A DNA stretch of 64,000 nucleotides from Peteryoungia aggregata LMG 23059. Lineage in GTDB: Bacteria > Pseudomonadota > Alphaproteobacteria > Rhizobiales > Rhizobiaceae. This document shows, piece by piece, positions 52,345 through 59,829 of the stretch. Position 1 is the stretch's first letter. Each line of letters opens with the position of its first letter. A program made the translations under genes and the position numbers. Under the pieces are notes generated by a model, which made no database searches, was not told where the DNA came from, and was given only the letters and a program-made list of their open reading frames with translations. The DNA lies in NCBI RefSeq assembly GCF_030814435.1, contig NZ_JAUSUW010000005.1, positions 62,001-126,000 on the forward strand, given 5' to 3'.

Positions 52345-52905
52345 GTGCCTTCCACCGTTATCGGCTACGCCCGCACCTCCACCCTCGATCAAACCTATGG
52401 TCTCGACGCCCAGCTCAGAGACCTGACCGCTGCCGGCTGCGAGAAGATATTTCAGGAGCAGGTGTCCTCGGTCGACAAGTCCAGACCCGAACTGGAGAGG
52501 GCGCTTGATTACGTTCGCGAGGGGGATGTCTTCGTCGTCACCAAGCTCGACCGTTTGGCGCGATCGATGGCCGATCTGGTCAGGTTGCGGGATGCGCTCC
52601 AATCTAAGGGCGTGACACTTAAAGTCCTGGCACTTGGAATTGATACCTCCACTCCGACAGGCAAGCTGATGATGAACCTCCTCGGCTCCATCGCTGAGTT
52701 CGAGAGGGACATCATGCTGGAGCGTCAGAGGGAAGGGATCGCGAAGGCGAAGGAGGAAGGTAAGTACAAGGGCAGGGCACCAACCGCGCAGCGAAAAGCC
52801 GATGAGGTGAGGCGGCTGAAGGCTGAAGGAAGAACTGTTGAGCAAATAGTTGTGGATTTAGGAATCAGCCGGTCAAGTGTGTTCAGGGTGCTTCGGAGCG
52901 AATAG
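52345..52905 (+). CDS. Serine recombinase (resolvase/invertase family)
   Basis: This 186-residue small serine recombinase of the Hin/Gin/Tn3-resolvase type has the catalytic Ser12 in YARTSTLDQ, the KLDRLARS arginine motif near 66-73, and a C-terminal helix-turn-helix (TVEQIVVDLGISRSSVFRVLRS). It starts at GTG 52345, with AGGAGATC upstream. It could resolve or invert a DNA segment; two GTGTCACA repeats lie upstream (52265 and 52302) and may be part of its site. The gene belongs to the island. Confidence 0.85.
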   Translation: MPSTVIGYARTSTLDQTYGLDAQLRDLTAAGCEKIFQEQVSSVDKSRPELERALDYVREGDVFVVTKLDRLARSMADLVRLRDALQSKGVTLKVLALGIDTSTPTGKLMMNLLGSIAEFERDIMLERQREGIAKAKEEGKYKGRAPTAQRKADEVRRLKAEGRTVEQIVVDLGISRSSVFRVLRSE

Positions 52906-52940
52906 AGAGCGGTCGTTTCTCATGGGGCGATAATGTGTTT

Positions 52941-53558
52941 TCAATCCGAGAAGCGAATACCTTGCGCAGTGAATTGCTTGTTCAAATCTTCAAGACGCCG
53001 CATTTCACCGTTTCGCTGGCGTTCCAACTCCTGCAGCTTTCCAAGATCGACGTAGGCAAGGAGGGGGAGCGTTTGGGGCCAATCCAAATTGCTTGGGTGC
53101 TGCCACCGCTCCCGAAGCTTCAGCGGGTCCCCTGACACCCTGTCAATCAGCATAGCCAGTCGCGCAAGGGAAAGTGCTTCGTCAACCGCAGGGAATGCGC
53201 CTAATTGGAGCAGTCCGTCACGTGCTTTGGGTCCGTACCTGTTGAAGTGCATCTGGTGACCCTCACGCATATTCAGGACACACTTCGCTTCAAGTTCAGA
53301 GACCTCAAGTCCACGCTCTATCGCCCACCTCAGACAGCTTCCGAGATCGTGGCCTAGCTGTCGGGAACTCAGTTCTTTATCGGAAACGCCTCTATCCGTA
53401 AGGAAAGCTTTCAGTGACAACTCAGCACACATGCCGAGAAGGTGCCCAGTCGGCTCCATAAACTCGATGGGCCTGATTTGGTTCTCAATGATTATACGAG
53501 CGGCATGCCAATAGCGAACAGCTATCGCTAGGCGGTACGATGCTGCGGGCGTTTTCAT
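52941..53558 (-). CDS. HEPN-like protein, 205 aa
   Basis: This 205-residue helical protein carries the pattern CAELSLKAFLTDRGVS...LGHDLGSCLRWAIERGL, which resembles the EL/KxFL and HDL helices of HEPN-fold proteins. The RNase motif RxxxxH of active HEPN toxins is not evident, so it may be an inactive or sensor HEPN. AGGGAG precedes the ATG. It is convergent to the resolvase (35-base gap) and follows a broken gene on the same strand. Such genes are common in defence and toxin-antitoxin contexts. Confidence 0.55.
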   Translation of the reverse strand: MKTPAASYRLAIAVRYWHAARIIIENQIRPIEFMEPTGHLLGMCAELSLKAFLTDRGVSDKELSSRQLGHDLGSCLRWAIERGLEVSELEAKCVLNMREGHQMHFNRYGPKARDGLLQLGAFPAVDEALSLARLAMLIDRVSGDPLKLRERWQHPSNLDWPQTLPLLAYVDLGKLQELERQRNGEMRRLEDLNKQFTAQGIRFSD

Positions 53559-53585
53559 TGCGTTCGCTGGCTCCCTTTACCGCTT

Positions 53586-53753
53586 TTAGGAACGCAGAAA
53601 TTGGACAGCGCTGGGAACATAGGTCATCAATTCCATCACCCCTGCTTCCCCCAGTTCATGGATAAGAAGCAGGTCTGGGCTGCCGCCAACGATTTCCGCC
53701 TCTGCGGCCTCTTGTTCAAGGGCTTTGAAAAAGAACTCCGCGTCGAATGAGGC
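53586..53753 (-). pseudogene. Open fragment continuing in frame after the stop of the next gene (possible nonsense-truncated C-terminus)
   Basis: Right after the TAA of the 139-residue gene and in the same frame, 55 codons stay open and look coding (FFFKALEQEAAEAEIVGGSP, then ELMTYVPSAVQFLRS). There is no ATG, GTG or TTG start with a ribosome binding site. This could be the lost C-terminus of the preceding protein, cut by a nonsense mutation, or an unrelated relic. Confidence 0.4.
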
Positions 53754-54173
53754 TTACTCCCACAGCAGAGCCACTTCGTCGCGATTATCAAGGTTGATCC
53801 CGATGCCCAAAGTACACATCCACAGTTCGATGCCCCGGATAACAGTGTTCATGTTCCCTTTAACGAGCGAGGTGTCTGCCCCAAGTGCCTTCAACTGCTT
53901 CAATGCACGATCTCGACCTATGGAAGCTTCGTTCCGCATGCCTTCGAGCTTCGAATAAAGCTCACTGACTTCGGCCTTCGAGAAGTCTGCGGGCCGGTCC
54001 AGTACCGCCGCAGCAAAGGGGTGTGGCTGCAGAACCTGATGACGGAATATCTGCGCTCGCAACAATATACTGGACCGGGCTAGCCGGCTGCTAGATTGCA
54101 AGTCCCATTTTACTTCTTTGATGCACATCGCCACACGCGCCTTCAAAGACTTTTCGGCCAACCATTTCAGCAT
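53754..54173 (-). CDS. Hypothetical protein, 139 aa
   Basis: This 139-residue basic, helical protein has GGGAG upstream of its ATG. It begins with MLKWLAEKSLKARVAMCIKE and has a charged helical middle (SKAEVSELYSKLEGMRNEAS). The frame after its stop stays open for 55 codons with coding character, so the present stop may be a truncation. No family recognised. It follows the membrane-protein gene (54221-54616) on the same strand with a 47-base gap. Confidence 0.5.
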   Translation of the reverse strand: MLKWLAEKSLKARVAMCIKEVKWDLQSSSRLARSSILLRAQIFRHQVLQPHPFAAAVLDRPADFSKAEVSELYSKLEGMRNEASIGRDRALKQLKALGADTSLVKGNMNTVIRGIELWMCTLGIGINLDNRDEVALLWE

Positions 54174-54220
54174 TTTACAACTCCCGCACGTTTGAAACTG
54201 AGACCGAAAAAATACTTACG

Positions 54221-54616
54221 TCAGTCGCAAACCGTAGGATTTGATCGACCATCCCATTCGATATGGCAGTCGGAGTTTGAGAACCCCTTCATGCGCGAAC
54301 CTATGCCGGGGAGCCGCTGAAAGGTCAGCGAAACAAATGCGAATGCCACGAAGATCGCGATACCAGACACCCATCCGGCCCAATTTCTTCGCGTAGCTTC
54401 CGCGATTTTAACTCCACCCCAGATCGCTGTTGCGAATGAGCCGATGATGAGACCGTAGTGAAAGGTCAAAGCCAAAAAGTTCTCAACGAACGCGAGTGGG
54501 TCACGTTCTCGAATGGCCGGACCAATCGACGACAGGGCGAAGACTGCACTGATGCCAGTTACCCATTTTGCCCAAGTTGGCAGTCCCATCCACCATTTTT
54601 GCATGTGTCCGAACAT
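54221..54616 (-). CDS. Small membrane protein, 131 aa
   Basis: This 131-residue protein has three hydrophobic segments at about 15-35 (WAKWVTGISAVFALSSIG), 48-68 (LTFHYGLIIGSFATAIWG) and 82-100 (WAGWVSGIAIFVAFAFVS), followed by a soluble tail with two cysteines (NSDCHIEWDG...VCD). The start at 54616 (MFGHMQ) is preceded by GGGGGT; the frame is open to 54667 but the extension is less likely. It is the outermost gene of the island on the attR side. No family recognised. Confidence 0.6.
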   Translation of the reverse strand: MFGHMQKWWMGLPTWAKWVTGISAVFALSSIGPAIRERDPLAFVENFLALTFHYGLIIGSFATAIWGGVKIAEATRRNWAGWVSGIAIFVAFAFVSLTFQRLPGIGSRMKGFSNSDCHIEWDGRSNPTVCD

Positions 54617-54689
54617 GTCTACCCCCGTATTTGGTGCAGGAATAGTCTGAAGGCGGGAAGAGTTCAATGGGGCAGGATGACTTGCCCGC

Positions 54690-54710
54690 CGCTACAAAAG
54701 CCGCTACAAA
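54690..54710 (+). repeat. Paired CGCTACAAA direct repeats (integrase arm-type sites, attR side)
   Basis: CGCTACAAA occurs at 54690-54698 and 54702-54710, 12 bp apart, 62 bp from the attR core. It mirrors the pair next to the integrase on the attL side. Confidence 0.7.
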
Positions 54711-54772
54711 GAGCCATCAAGGCGTTCGAAATAGCTCAATGATATCAGCATCTAGGGCGACACCTTTCGGTC

Positions 54773-54789
54773 CCCCGCCGTCCGCACCA
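54773..54789 (+). repeat. attR: 17-bp direct repeat of tRNA-Leu 3' end
   Basis: CCCCGCCGTCCGCACCA is an exact copy of the tRNA-Leu(TAA) 3' end and marks the far border of the island; core genome resumes beyond it. Confidence 0.9.
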
Positions 54790-54915
54790 TGATCCCCTGC
54801 CAAGTCGCAATCCCGGCTGAGACTTTGGGCCGAAAATGAGTTCAGTCCCGGCCCCTGCGATTTCGCAGTGTCCTGACGATATCAGGCGAGAGCCGGGTTT
54901 CGCACGGCGTGGCCA

Positions 54916-55875
54916 TCAAGCCCTTGCGCGCAGGCGGCGGATCAGAGGGGCGGCGATCTGGGCCACAATGATTGTCGCGGCGCCGGCGAGGATGCCGAGC
55001 ACGGCCTGGGCGGCGGATGTTGCGAGCCAATGCAAAACGCCCGCCAGAGAACTGGAGGCGGCCGCGACACGGGTTGCCAGGGCCTCGATCAGGTGTTCGG
55101 GGCCGTGCAGGCCGAACTCTGCGATCCCATGGACCAGAATGCTGCCTCCAACCCAGAGCATGGCGGCGGTTCCGACCATCGCCAGACCCTTGAGCAAGTA
55201 GGGGACGCCAACCACGAGACCATGACCGATCAGTTTCAGGATGCCGAGCGAGGATTTAGCAAGTGCGAGGCCTGCATCATCCGCCTTCACGATCAAGGCG
55301 ACGACACCGTAGACCAGGACGGTAATGAGGATCCCGACGGATGCCAGGACGGCAGCCTGCGTATAGATGTTGGACAAGGCGACGCTGGCGAGCGTCAGAG
55401 CCATGATCTCGGCTGACAGGATAAAGTCAGTTCGGATCGCGCCGGACACTTTCTGATCCTCCAGGGCAATGGGGTCCAGGGTGCCCGAAACGGCCGCCTC
55501 ATGTTCATGGGCGCCATGTGGCATCACCACCTCAAAAAGCTTTTCCGCCCCTTCGTAGCAGAGATAAAGACCACCAAGCATGAGCAGCGGCGTGATGGAC
55601 CAAGGCGCGAAATAGCCAAGAAACAGGGCTGCGGGGAGCAGGAACAGGAGCTTGTTGCGCAGCGATCCAAGTGCGATCTTGCCGATGATGGGCAGTTCCC
55701 GCGCCGGCGACAGCCCGACCACATAGGTCGGCGTTACGGCCGCATCGTCGATCACCACGCCGGCGGCCTTCGTTCCTGCTTTCGCGGTTTGTGCGGCAAC
55801 ATCATCCAATGACGTGGCCGCCAGTTTGGCGATGGCTGCAACGTCGTCGAGGAGTGCAAGAAGTCCGGTTGCCAT
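54916..55875 (-). CDS. DUF808 family membrane protein (YedI-like)
   Basis: This 319-residue inner-membrane protein is of the DUF808/YedI type. It opens with MATGLLALLDDVAAIAKLAATSLDDVAAQTAKAGTKAAG-like sequence, typical of the family, then VIDDAAVTPTYVVGLSPARELPIIGKIALGSLRNK, followed by several membrane helices, including TRTDFILSAEIMALTLASVAL and a C-terminal helix pair. Its function is not known. The start at 55875 has GGGAAA before it; the frame is open further upstream but that part is not protein-like. It is the first core gene beyond the island, so in the uninserted chromosome it would directly follow tRNA-Leu. Confidence 0.88.
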   Translation of the reverse strand: MATGLLALLDDVAAIAKLAATSLDDVAAQTAKAGTKAAGVVIDDAAVTPTYVVGLSPARELPIIGKIALGSLRNKLLFLLPAALFLGYFAPWSITPLLMLGGLYLCYEGAEKLFEVVMPHGAHEHEAAVSGTLDPIALEDQKVSGAIRTDFILSAEIMALTLASVALSNIYTQAAVLASVGILITVLVYGVVALIVKADDAGLALAKSSLGILKLIGHGLVVGVPYLLKGLAMVGTAAMLWVGGSILVHGIAEFGLHGPEHLIEALATRVAAASSSLAGVLHWLATSAAQAVLGILAGAATIIVAQIAAPLIRRLRARA

Positions 55876-56313
55876 AAGTTTCCCAATCTGTTCGGTCGGT
55901 TGGAATATCGATGTCTGTCCAGTCTTGCCAAGAGGCGGTGCGGCCCAATCCGTGGGCCCATCATCTCCAAACGGCATGGCCGGCATCGCTCTGGAACAGC
56001 GCTGCATAGGCCTCGACCACATATCCTTCCGCGCCATGAATTTCCAGGGAAAGGCTTGAAGCATCGGTCAATGACCCGGTTCTGCAGATCCGTTTAACGC
56101 CCCGGCATCCCGGGCGTTCCTGCTTCAGGCGTCGAAAGGACAGGAGACGGTGTTTGTCCAGCTCTGGATCCATTGCGCTCCGCTGCAGATCAGATTGAGA
56201 TGCGCCAAATTTGTGCAGATCTTTTTTTGACGAAAGTTTGAGCATTTTCCGCTTTGCGGCCTCGTCGTTTCCTGCTTTGATGGCCTCCATCAAAAACAAG
56301 GGGAGCTAAATCC

Positions 56314-57348
56314 ATGATATCAAGACGTCTCTTTTCGGCGGCCGTTCTCGCTGCCGGCCTGATGGCCGGCGTGACGTTGCCGGTCACCCAGGCGCATGCC
56401 GAAACCGCCATCAAGTTCACGCTCGACTGGAAGTTCGAGGGGCCGGCGGCCGGCTTCCTGCTGGCGCTGGACAAGGGATATTTCAAGGCGGAAGGCCTGG
56501 ATGTGACCATCGATTCGGGCAATGGCTCGGTCGAGGCGATCCCGCGCGTGGCGACCGGCGCCTATCAGATGGGCTTTGGCGACATCAATTCGGTCATCAA
56601 GTTCCTCGATGAGGATCCGACGCAGAAGATCAAGGCCGTGATGATGGTCTATGACAAGCCGGTCTTCTCGGTCGTCGGCCGCAAGTCGCTGGGCGTGACG
56701 GAAGATCCGAAGTCGCTGGAAGGCAAGAAGCTCGGCGCGCCGCCGCCGGATGGCGCCTTTGCCCAGTGGAAGGCTTTCAAGCAGGTCGCCGGCATCGATG
56801 ACAGCAAGATCACCATCGAATCGATCGGCTTTCCCGTGCGTGAGCCGATGCTCGCCAAGGGTGATGTCGATGCCGTCTTCGGCTTTGCCTTCTCCGTCAT
56901 CCTGAACCTCAAGGCACAGGGCATTCCGGCGGACGACATCGCCACCATCCTGATGGCCGACAATGGCTTGAACCTTTACGGCAACAGCGTGCTGGTGAAT
57001 TCCGACTTTGCCGCCGAGAACCCCGAGGCCGTCAAGGGCTTCCTCAAGGCGCTTGCCAAGGGCTTTGCTGACGCCGTCGCCAATCCGGACGAGGGTGTCG
57101 CCGCCGTCTTGAAGCGCAACGAGACGCTCAATCCAGACATCGAGAAGGAACGCCTTGGCATGGCCAATGCCATGAACATCAAGACGCCTTACGTGGTCGA
57201 AAACGGCATGGGCACCGTCGACATGGCGCGTCTGTCAGCCTCGATCGAGACGCTGAAGGTCTCGATGGGGCTTAAGGGCAATGTCAAGGCCGAGCAGGTC
57301 TTTGATGCAAGCTTCCTGCCGGCCAAGGAAGAGCGGATGTTGCCGTAA
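56314..57348 (+). CDS. ABC transporter substrate-binding protein, NMT1/THI5 (NitT/TauT) family
   Basis: This 344-residue periplasmic binding protein has a signal peptide (1-30, ending QAHAE) and the two-lobed NMT1/THI5 fold: FTLDWKFEGPAAGFLLALDKGYFKAEGLDVTI at the start, then RVATGAYQMGFGDINSVIKF and the typical AKGDVDAVFGFAFSVIL. The family binds nitrate, taurine, sulfonates, pyrimidine precursors of thiamine, or similar small molecules; the ligand here cannot be read from the sequence. It is the first gene of an ABC operon, followed after a palindromic repeat by the ATPase and permease. AGGGGAG precedes the ATG. Confidence 0.9.
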   Translation: MISRRLFSAAVLAAGLMAGVTLPVTQAHAETAIKFTLDWKFEGPAAGFLLALDKGYFKAEGLDVTIDSGNGSVEAIPRVATGAYQMGFGDINSVIKFLDEDPTQKIKAVMMVYDKPVFSVVGRKSLGVTEDPKSLEGKKLGAPPPDGAFAQWKAFKQVAGIDDSKITIESIGFPVREPMLAKGDVDAVFGFAFSVILNLKAQGIPADDIATILMADNGLNLYGNSVLVNSDFAAENPEAVKGFLKALAKGFADAVANPDEGVAAVLKRNETLNPDIEKERLGMANAMNIKTPYVVENGMGTVDMARLSASIETLKVSMGLKGNVKAEQVFDASFLPAKEERMLP

Positions 57349-57353
57349 TGGTC

Positions 57354-57467
57354 TCACCCTCCCCTTGAGGGGGAGGGTCGAATCGCAGGTTCGGGGTGGG
57401 GTGACCTTTCGCGAGATCACCCCACCCGCTGCTTCGCAGCGACCTCCCCCTCAAGGGGAGGTTGGGA
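57354..57467. repeat. Rhizobial palindromic intergenic repeat (RIME-like)
   Basis: An imperfect large palindrome about 110 bp long: CCTCCCCTTGAGGGGGAGG on the left, and the complementary CCTCCCCCTCAAGGGGAGG on the right, around a GGTGGGGTGACC/GATCACCCCACC inner stem. It lies between the first and second genes of an ABC operon. Such intergenic mosaic elements are common in rhizobia and may act as transcript-stabilising or attenuating hairpins. Confidence 0.75.
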
Positions 57468-57491
57468 AATCCAATTTTGACCGGAGCCCCC

Positions 57492-58280
57492 ATGTCCCAC
57501 CTCGTTTCCATCGACAATGTCGACATGCGCTATGGCGGCGCGGACGGTACGCTGGCCGTGTCCGGCCTCACCATGCGCGTCGACAAGGGTGAGTTTTCAG
57601 CCGTGGTCGGTCCATCCGGCTGCGGCAAGTCGACCCTGATGAAGCTGGTGACGGGGCTGCATATCCCGCAATCGGGCGTCGTCATCGTTGCCGGCCAGCA
57701 GGTGACCAAGCCGGTCTCGATTGTCGGTATGGCCTTCCAGAACCCGACCATGCTGCCCTGGCGCACGACGCTCGAGAATATCCTCCTGCCTCTCGAGATC
57801 GTCGAGCGCCATCGTCACCGGCTGCGGGCGAATAAAAAGGAATACATCGAGAAGGCGGAAAACCTGCTCGAGATCGTCGGGTTGAAAGGCGTCGGGTCGA
57901 AATTCCCCTGGCAGCTTTCGGGTGGCATGCAGCAGCGCGCCAATCTCTGCCGGGCCCTGATCCACGAGCCGGAACTCCTGATGCTCGACGAACCCTTCGG
58001 TGCGCTCGATGCCTTTACCCGCGAGGAGCTGTGGTGCGTCATCCGCGACCTGCATGCAGCCCAAGGCGTGACGATCGTGCTCGTGACGCACGACCTGCGC
58101 GAGGCGGTTTTCCTCGCCGACCGGATCTTCGTGATGAGTGCGCGCCCCGGCAAGGTCGTGAAGGAGCATAGGGTGCCCTTTGCGCGACCGCGCGACATCG
58201 AGCTGACCTATGACAATGCCTTCAACGACATGGTGCATGTCCTGCATGGCGAGATCGCAAAGGCGAGGGTGGTGGCATGA
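57492..58280 (+). CDS. ABC transporter ATP-binding protein (NitT/TauT family)
   Basis: This 262-residue nucleotide-binding subunit has Walker A GPSGCGKST at 40-48, the Q-loop MAFQNPTMLPWR, the signature LSGGMQQR, Walker B LLMLDEPFGALD and the switch His in VLVTHD. It drives the permease encoded next, whose start overlaps its stop by four bases (ATGA). The start at 57492 has CCGGAG upstream. The frame is open to 57462 but would include the palindromic repeat. Confidence 0.93.
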   Translation: MSHLVSIDNVDMRYGGADGTLAVSGLTMRVDKGEFSAVVGPSGCGKSTLMKLVTGLHIPQSGVVIVAGQQVTKPVSIVGMAFQNPTMLPWRTTLENILLPLEIVERHRHRLRANKKEYIEKAENLLEIVGLKGVGSKFPWQLSGGMQQRANLCRALIHEPELLMLDEPFGALDAFTREELWCVIRDLHAAQGVTIVLVTHDLREAVFLADRIFVMSARPGKVVKEHRVPFARPRDIELTYDNAFNDMVHVLHGEIAKARVVA

Positions 58281-59104
58281 CCATGACGATGCAAACCGCA
58301 GCCGCCAAGTCCCCGAAGCCCGCGACCAAGCCCTTGATGCAGCGGATCAACTGGGTCCGGGCGGCTCCCTTTCTCTACACGCTCGGGCTTTTCGCCATCT
58401 GGGAACTCGCGGTCATGGCACTCGACATGCCGCCGACCATCCTGCCGGCACCATCACGGGTGTTCGAGGCGATCGTACAATACTGGTCGCCGATCTGGAA
58501 GAATTCGCTGCAAACGCTTTATACGACGACGCTCGGCTTTATGATCGCTGTCGTGGCGGGCCTCGGCCTCGGCCTTTTCATCGGCTGGTCGAAGACCATC
58601 TATGCCGGGCTCTACCCCCTGATGATCGGCTTCAACGCCATCCCCAAGGTGGCGCTGGTGCCGATCCTCGTCATCTGGTTCGGCATCGGCACGGTGCCTG
58701 CGGTGCTGACCGCCTTCCTGATTTCCTTCTTTCCGATCGTCGTCAACGTGGCGACGGGGCTGGCCACGATTGAACCGGAGACCGAGGATGTGCTGAGGGC
58801 GCTTGGGGCGCGCAAGATGGACATCATGCTCAAGGTCGGCATTCCCCGCTCGATGCCCTATTTCTTCGGCTCGCTGAAGATCGCGATCACGCTTGCCTTT
58901 GTCGGCTCGGTCGTGTCGGAGACCGTGGCGTCGAATTATGGCCTCGGCAATATGATGAGTTCGGCCCAGAGCCAGTTCAACGTGCCGCTGGTCTTTGCCG
59001 GCCTTCTGGCGCTCGCGGTTGAAGGCATCGCCATGTATGCGCTGATGGCCTGGCTCGAAAAGCGCATGACCGGCTGGGCGCATCGCTCGACCATGGCCAA
59101 CTGA
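58277..59104 (+). CDS. ABC transporter permease (NitT/TauT family)
   Basis: This 275-residue inner-membrane permease has six hydrophobic helices and the EAA loop (LRALGARKMDIMLKVGIPRSMPYFFGSLKIA) that contacts the ATPase. It is typical of BPD_transp_1 proteins in the SsuC/TauC group. It overlaps the ATPase gene by four bases and completes the operon of binding protein, ATPase and permease. Substrate unknown. Confidence 0.93.
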   Translation: MTMTMQTAAAKSPKPATKPLMQRINWVRAAPFLYTLGLFAIWELAVMALDMPPTILPAPSRVFEAIVQYWSPIWKNSLQTLYTTTLGFMIAVVAGLGLGLFIGWSKTIYAGLYPLMIGFNAIPKVALVPILVIWFGIGTVPAVLTAFLISFFPIVVNVATGLATIEPETEDVLRALGARKMDIMLKVGIPRSMPYFFGSLKIAITLAFVGSVVSETVASNYGLGNMMSSAQSQFNVPLVFAGLLALAVEGIAMYALMAWLEKRMTGWAHRSTMAN

Positions 59105-59134
59105 TAGACGGAGCTGGACGCTGGCCCGCAGCGT

Positions 59135-59734
59135 TCAGCTCTTCTCCTTCAGCGTGAACGGCAGCTCGAACGGCGTCGACCGCTCGGCGATCACGTCGTT
59201 GACCGTATAGCGCAGCACATAGCCGCCCGGCTTGGCGCCAGCCACGTCGAGGGTGAGGTGCGTATAGACCTCGACCGCATCCGAGTGGGCGGTGAAGGTG
59301 AAATTGCCGAATTCCTTCTGCAGCGCCAGCGTCTTGCCTTCATCGTCGGTGAGTTCGAGATCGACGGTGAAGTGCGACTGACGCTGGTTGTCCGCTGCCG
59401 GTTGCCATTTGAGACCGGTCACCTCGACATAGGTGATCAGCTTTTCGCCAACGGTGAAAACCGGCTCCGCCTTTGCGGCATAGGCGCGGTAGGCCTTGGG
59501 CACCTCGGTGACGAAGATCGCTCGGGGGACTGTGAGCGGCAGCGACTGGGAGAAGGCGGCGAGCCCCGAGCGGATCGCCTCGAAGGCACCGCGCGCGTCA
59601 TTCTGTGCGGCCAGCTTTTCCGCCTCGATCGCCGCATCGAGAAGCGGCCCTGACGTGGCCGGTGCCGCGGTGAGGAAGCATCCGAGCAGGACAGCGGCGA
59701 AGTGACGGGAAGGTCCGGTGTCTTTCAGCGTCAC
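59135..59734 (-). CDS. Secreted (periplasmic) hypothetical protein
   Basis: This 199-residue protein has a signal peptide (about 10-29, AAVLLGCFLTAAPATSGPLL) and a strand-rich mature part (KLITYVEVTGLKWQPAADNQ, HFTVDLELTDDEGKTLALQ, GNFTFTAHSDAVEVYTHLTL, YVLRYTVNDVIAERSTPFELPFTL). The strand pattern and the final FELPFTL are reminiscent of immunoglobulin-like periplasmic domains. No function is known to me. It lies on the minus strand, convergent with the ABC operon (30 bases from the permease stop). Confidence 0.7.
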   Translation of the reverse strand: MTLKDTGPSRHFAAVLLGCFLTAAPATSGPLLDAAIEAEKLAAQNDARGAFEAIRSGLAAFSQSLPLTVPRAIFVTEVPKAYRAYAAKAEPVFTVGEKLITYVEVTGLKWQPAADNQRQSHFTVDLELTDDEGKTLALQKEFGNFTFTAHSDAVEVYTHLTLDVAGAKPGGYVLRYTVNDVIAERSTPFELPFTLKEKS

Positions 59735-59829
59735 GTGATTCTCCCGTGTTTGATGACGGGAGTGTGGGAAGAAGCGACAGGGCGCGTCAAGCGGCGGCGC
59801 GGGAAACCTGCATCACGAAGGGCGGAGGT

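Larger units (their letters stand above)
41568..54789. mobile_element. 13.2-kb integrative genomic island in tRNA-Leu(TAA)
   Basis: The island is bounded by a 17-bp exact repeat of the tRNA 3' end. Its first gene is a tyrosine integrase reading inward from the tRNA. Paired CGCTACAAA repeats, 12 bp apart, lie 63 bp inside attL (41631, 41643) and 62 bp inside attR (54690, 54702), as expected for integrase arm sites of the joined attP. The cargo includes a nuclease-like protein, paralogous small proteins, an IS3-family element, a winged-helix protein, DUF4238 and HEPN-like proteins, membrane proteins and a serine recombinase. No replication, conjugation or phage structural genes are recognised, so it is probably mobilised or satellite-like. 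Confidence 0.88.

Noticed and set aside
56065..56313. Thiamine (TPP) riboswitch before the NMT1/THI5-type transporter operon
   Set aside because: The characteristic CTGAGA element and following TPP motifs are not present in the upstream sequence.
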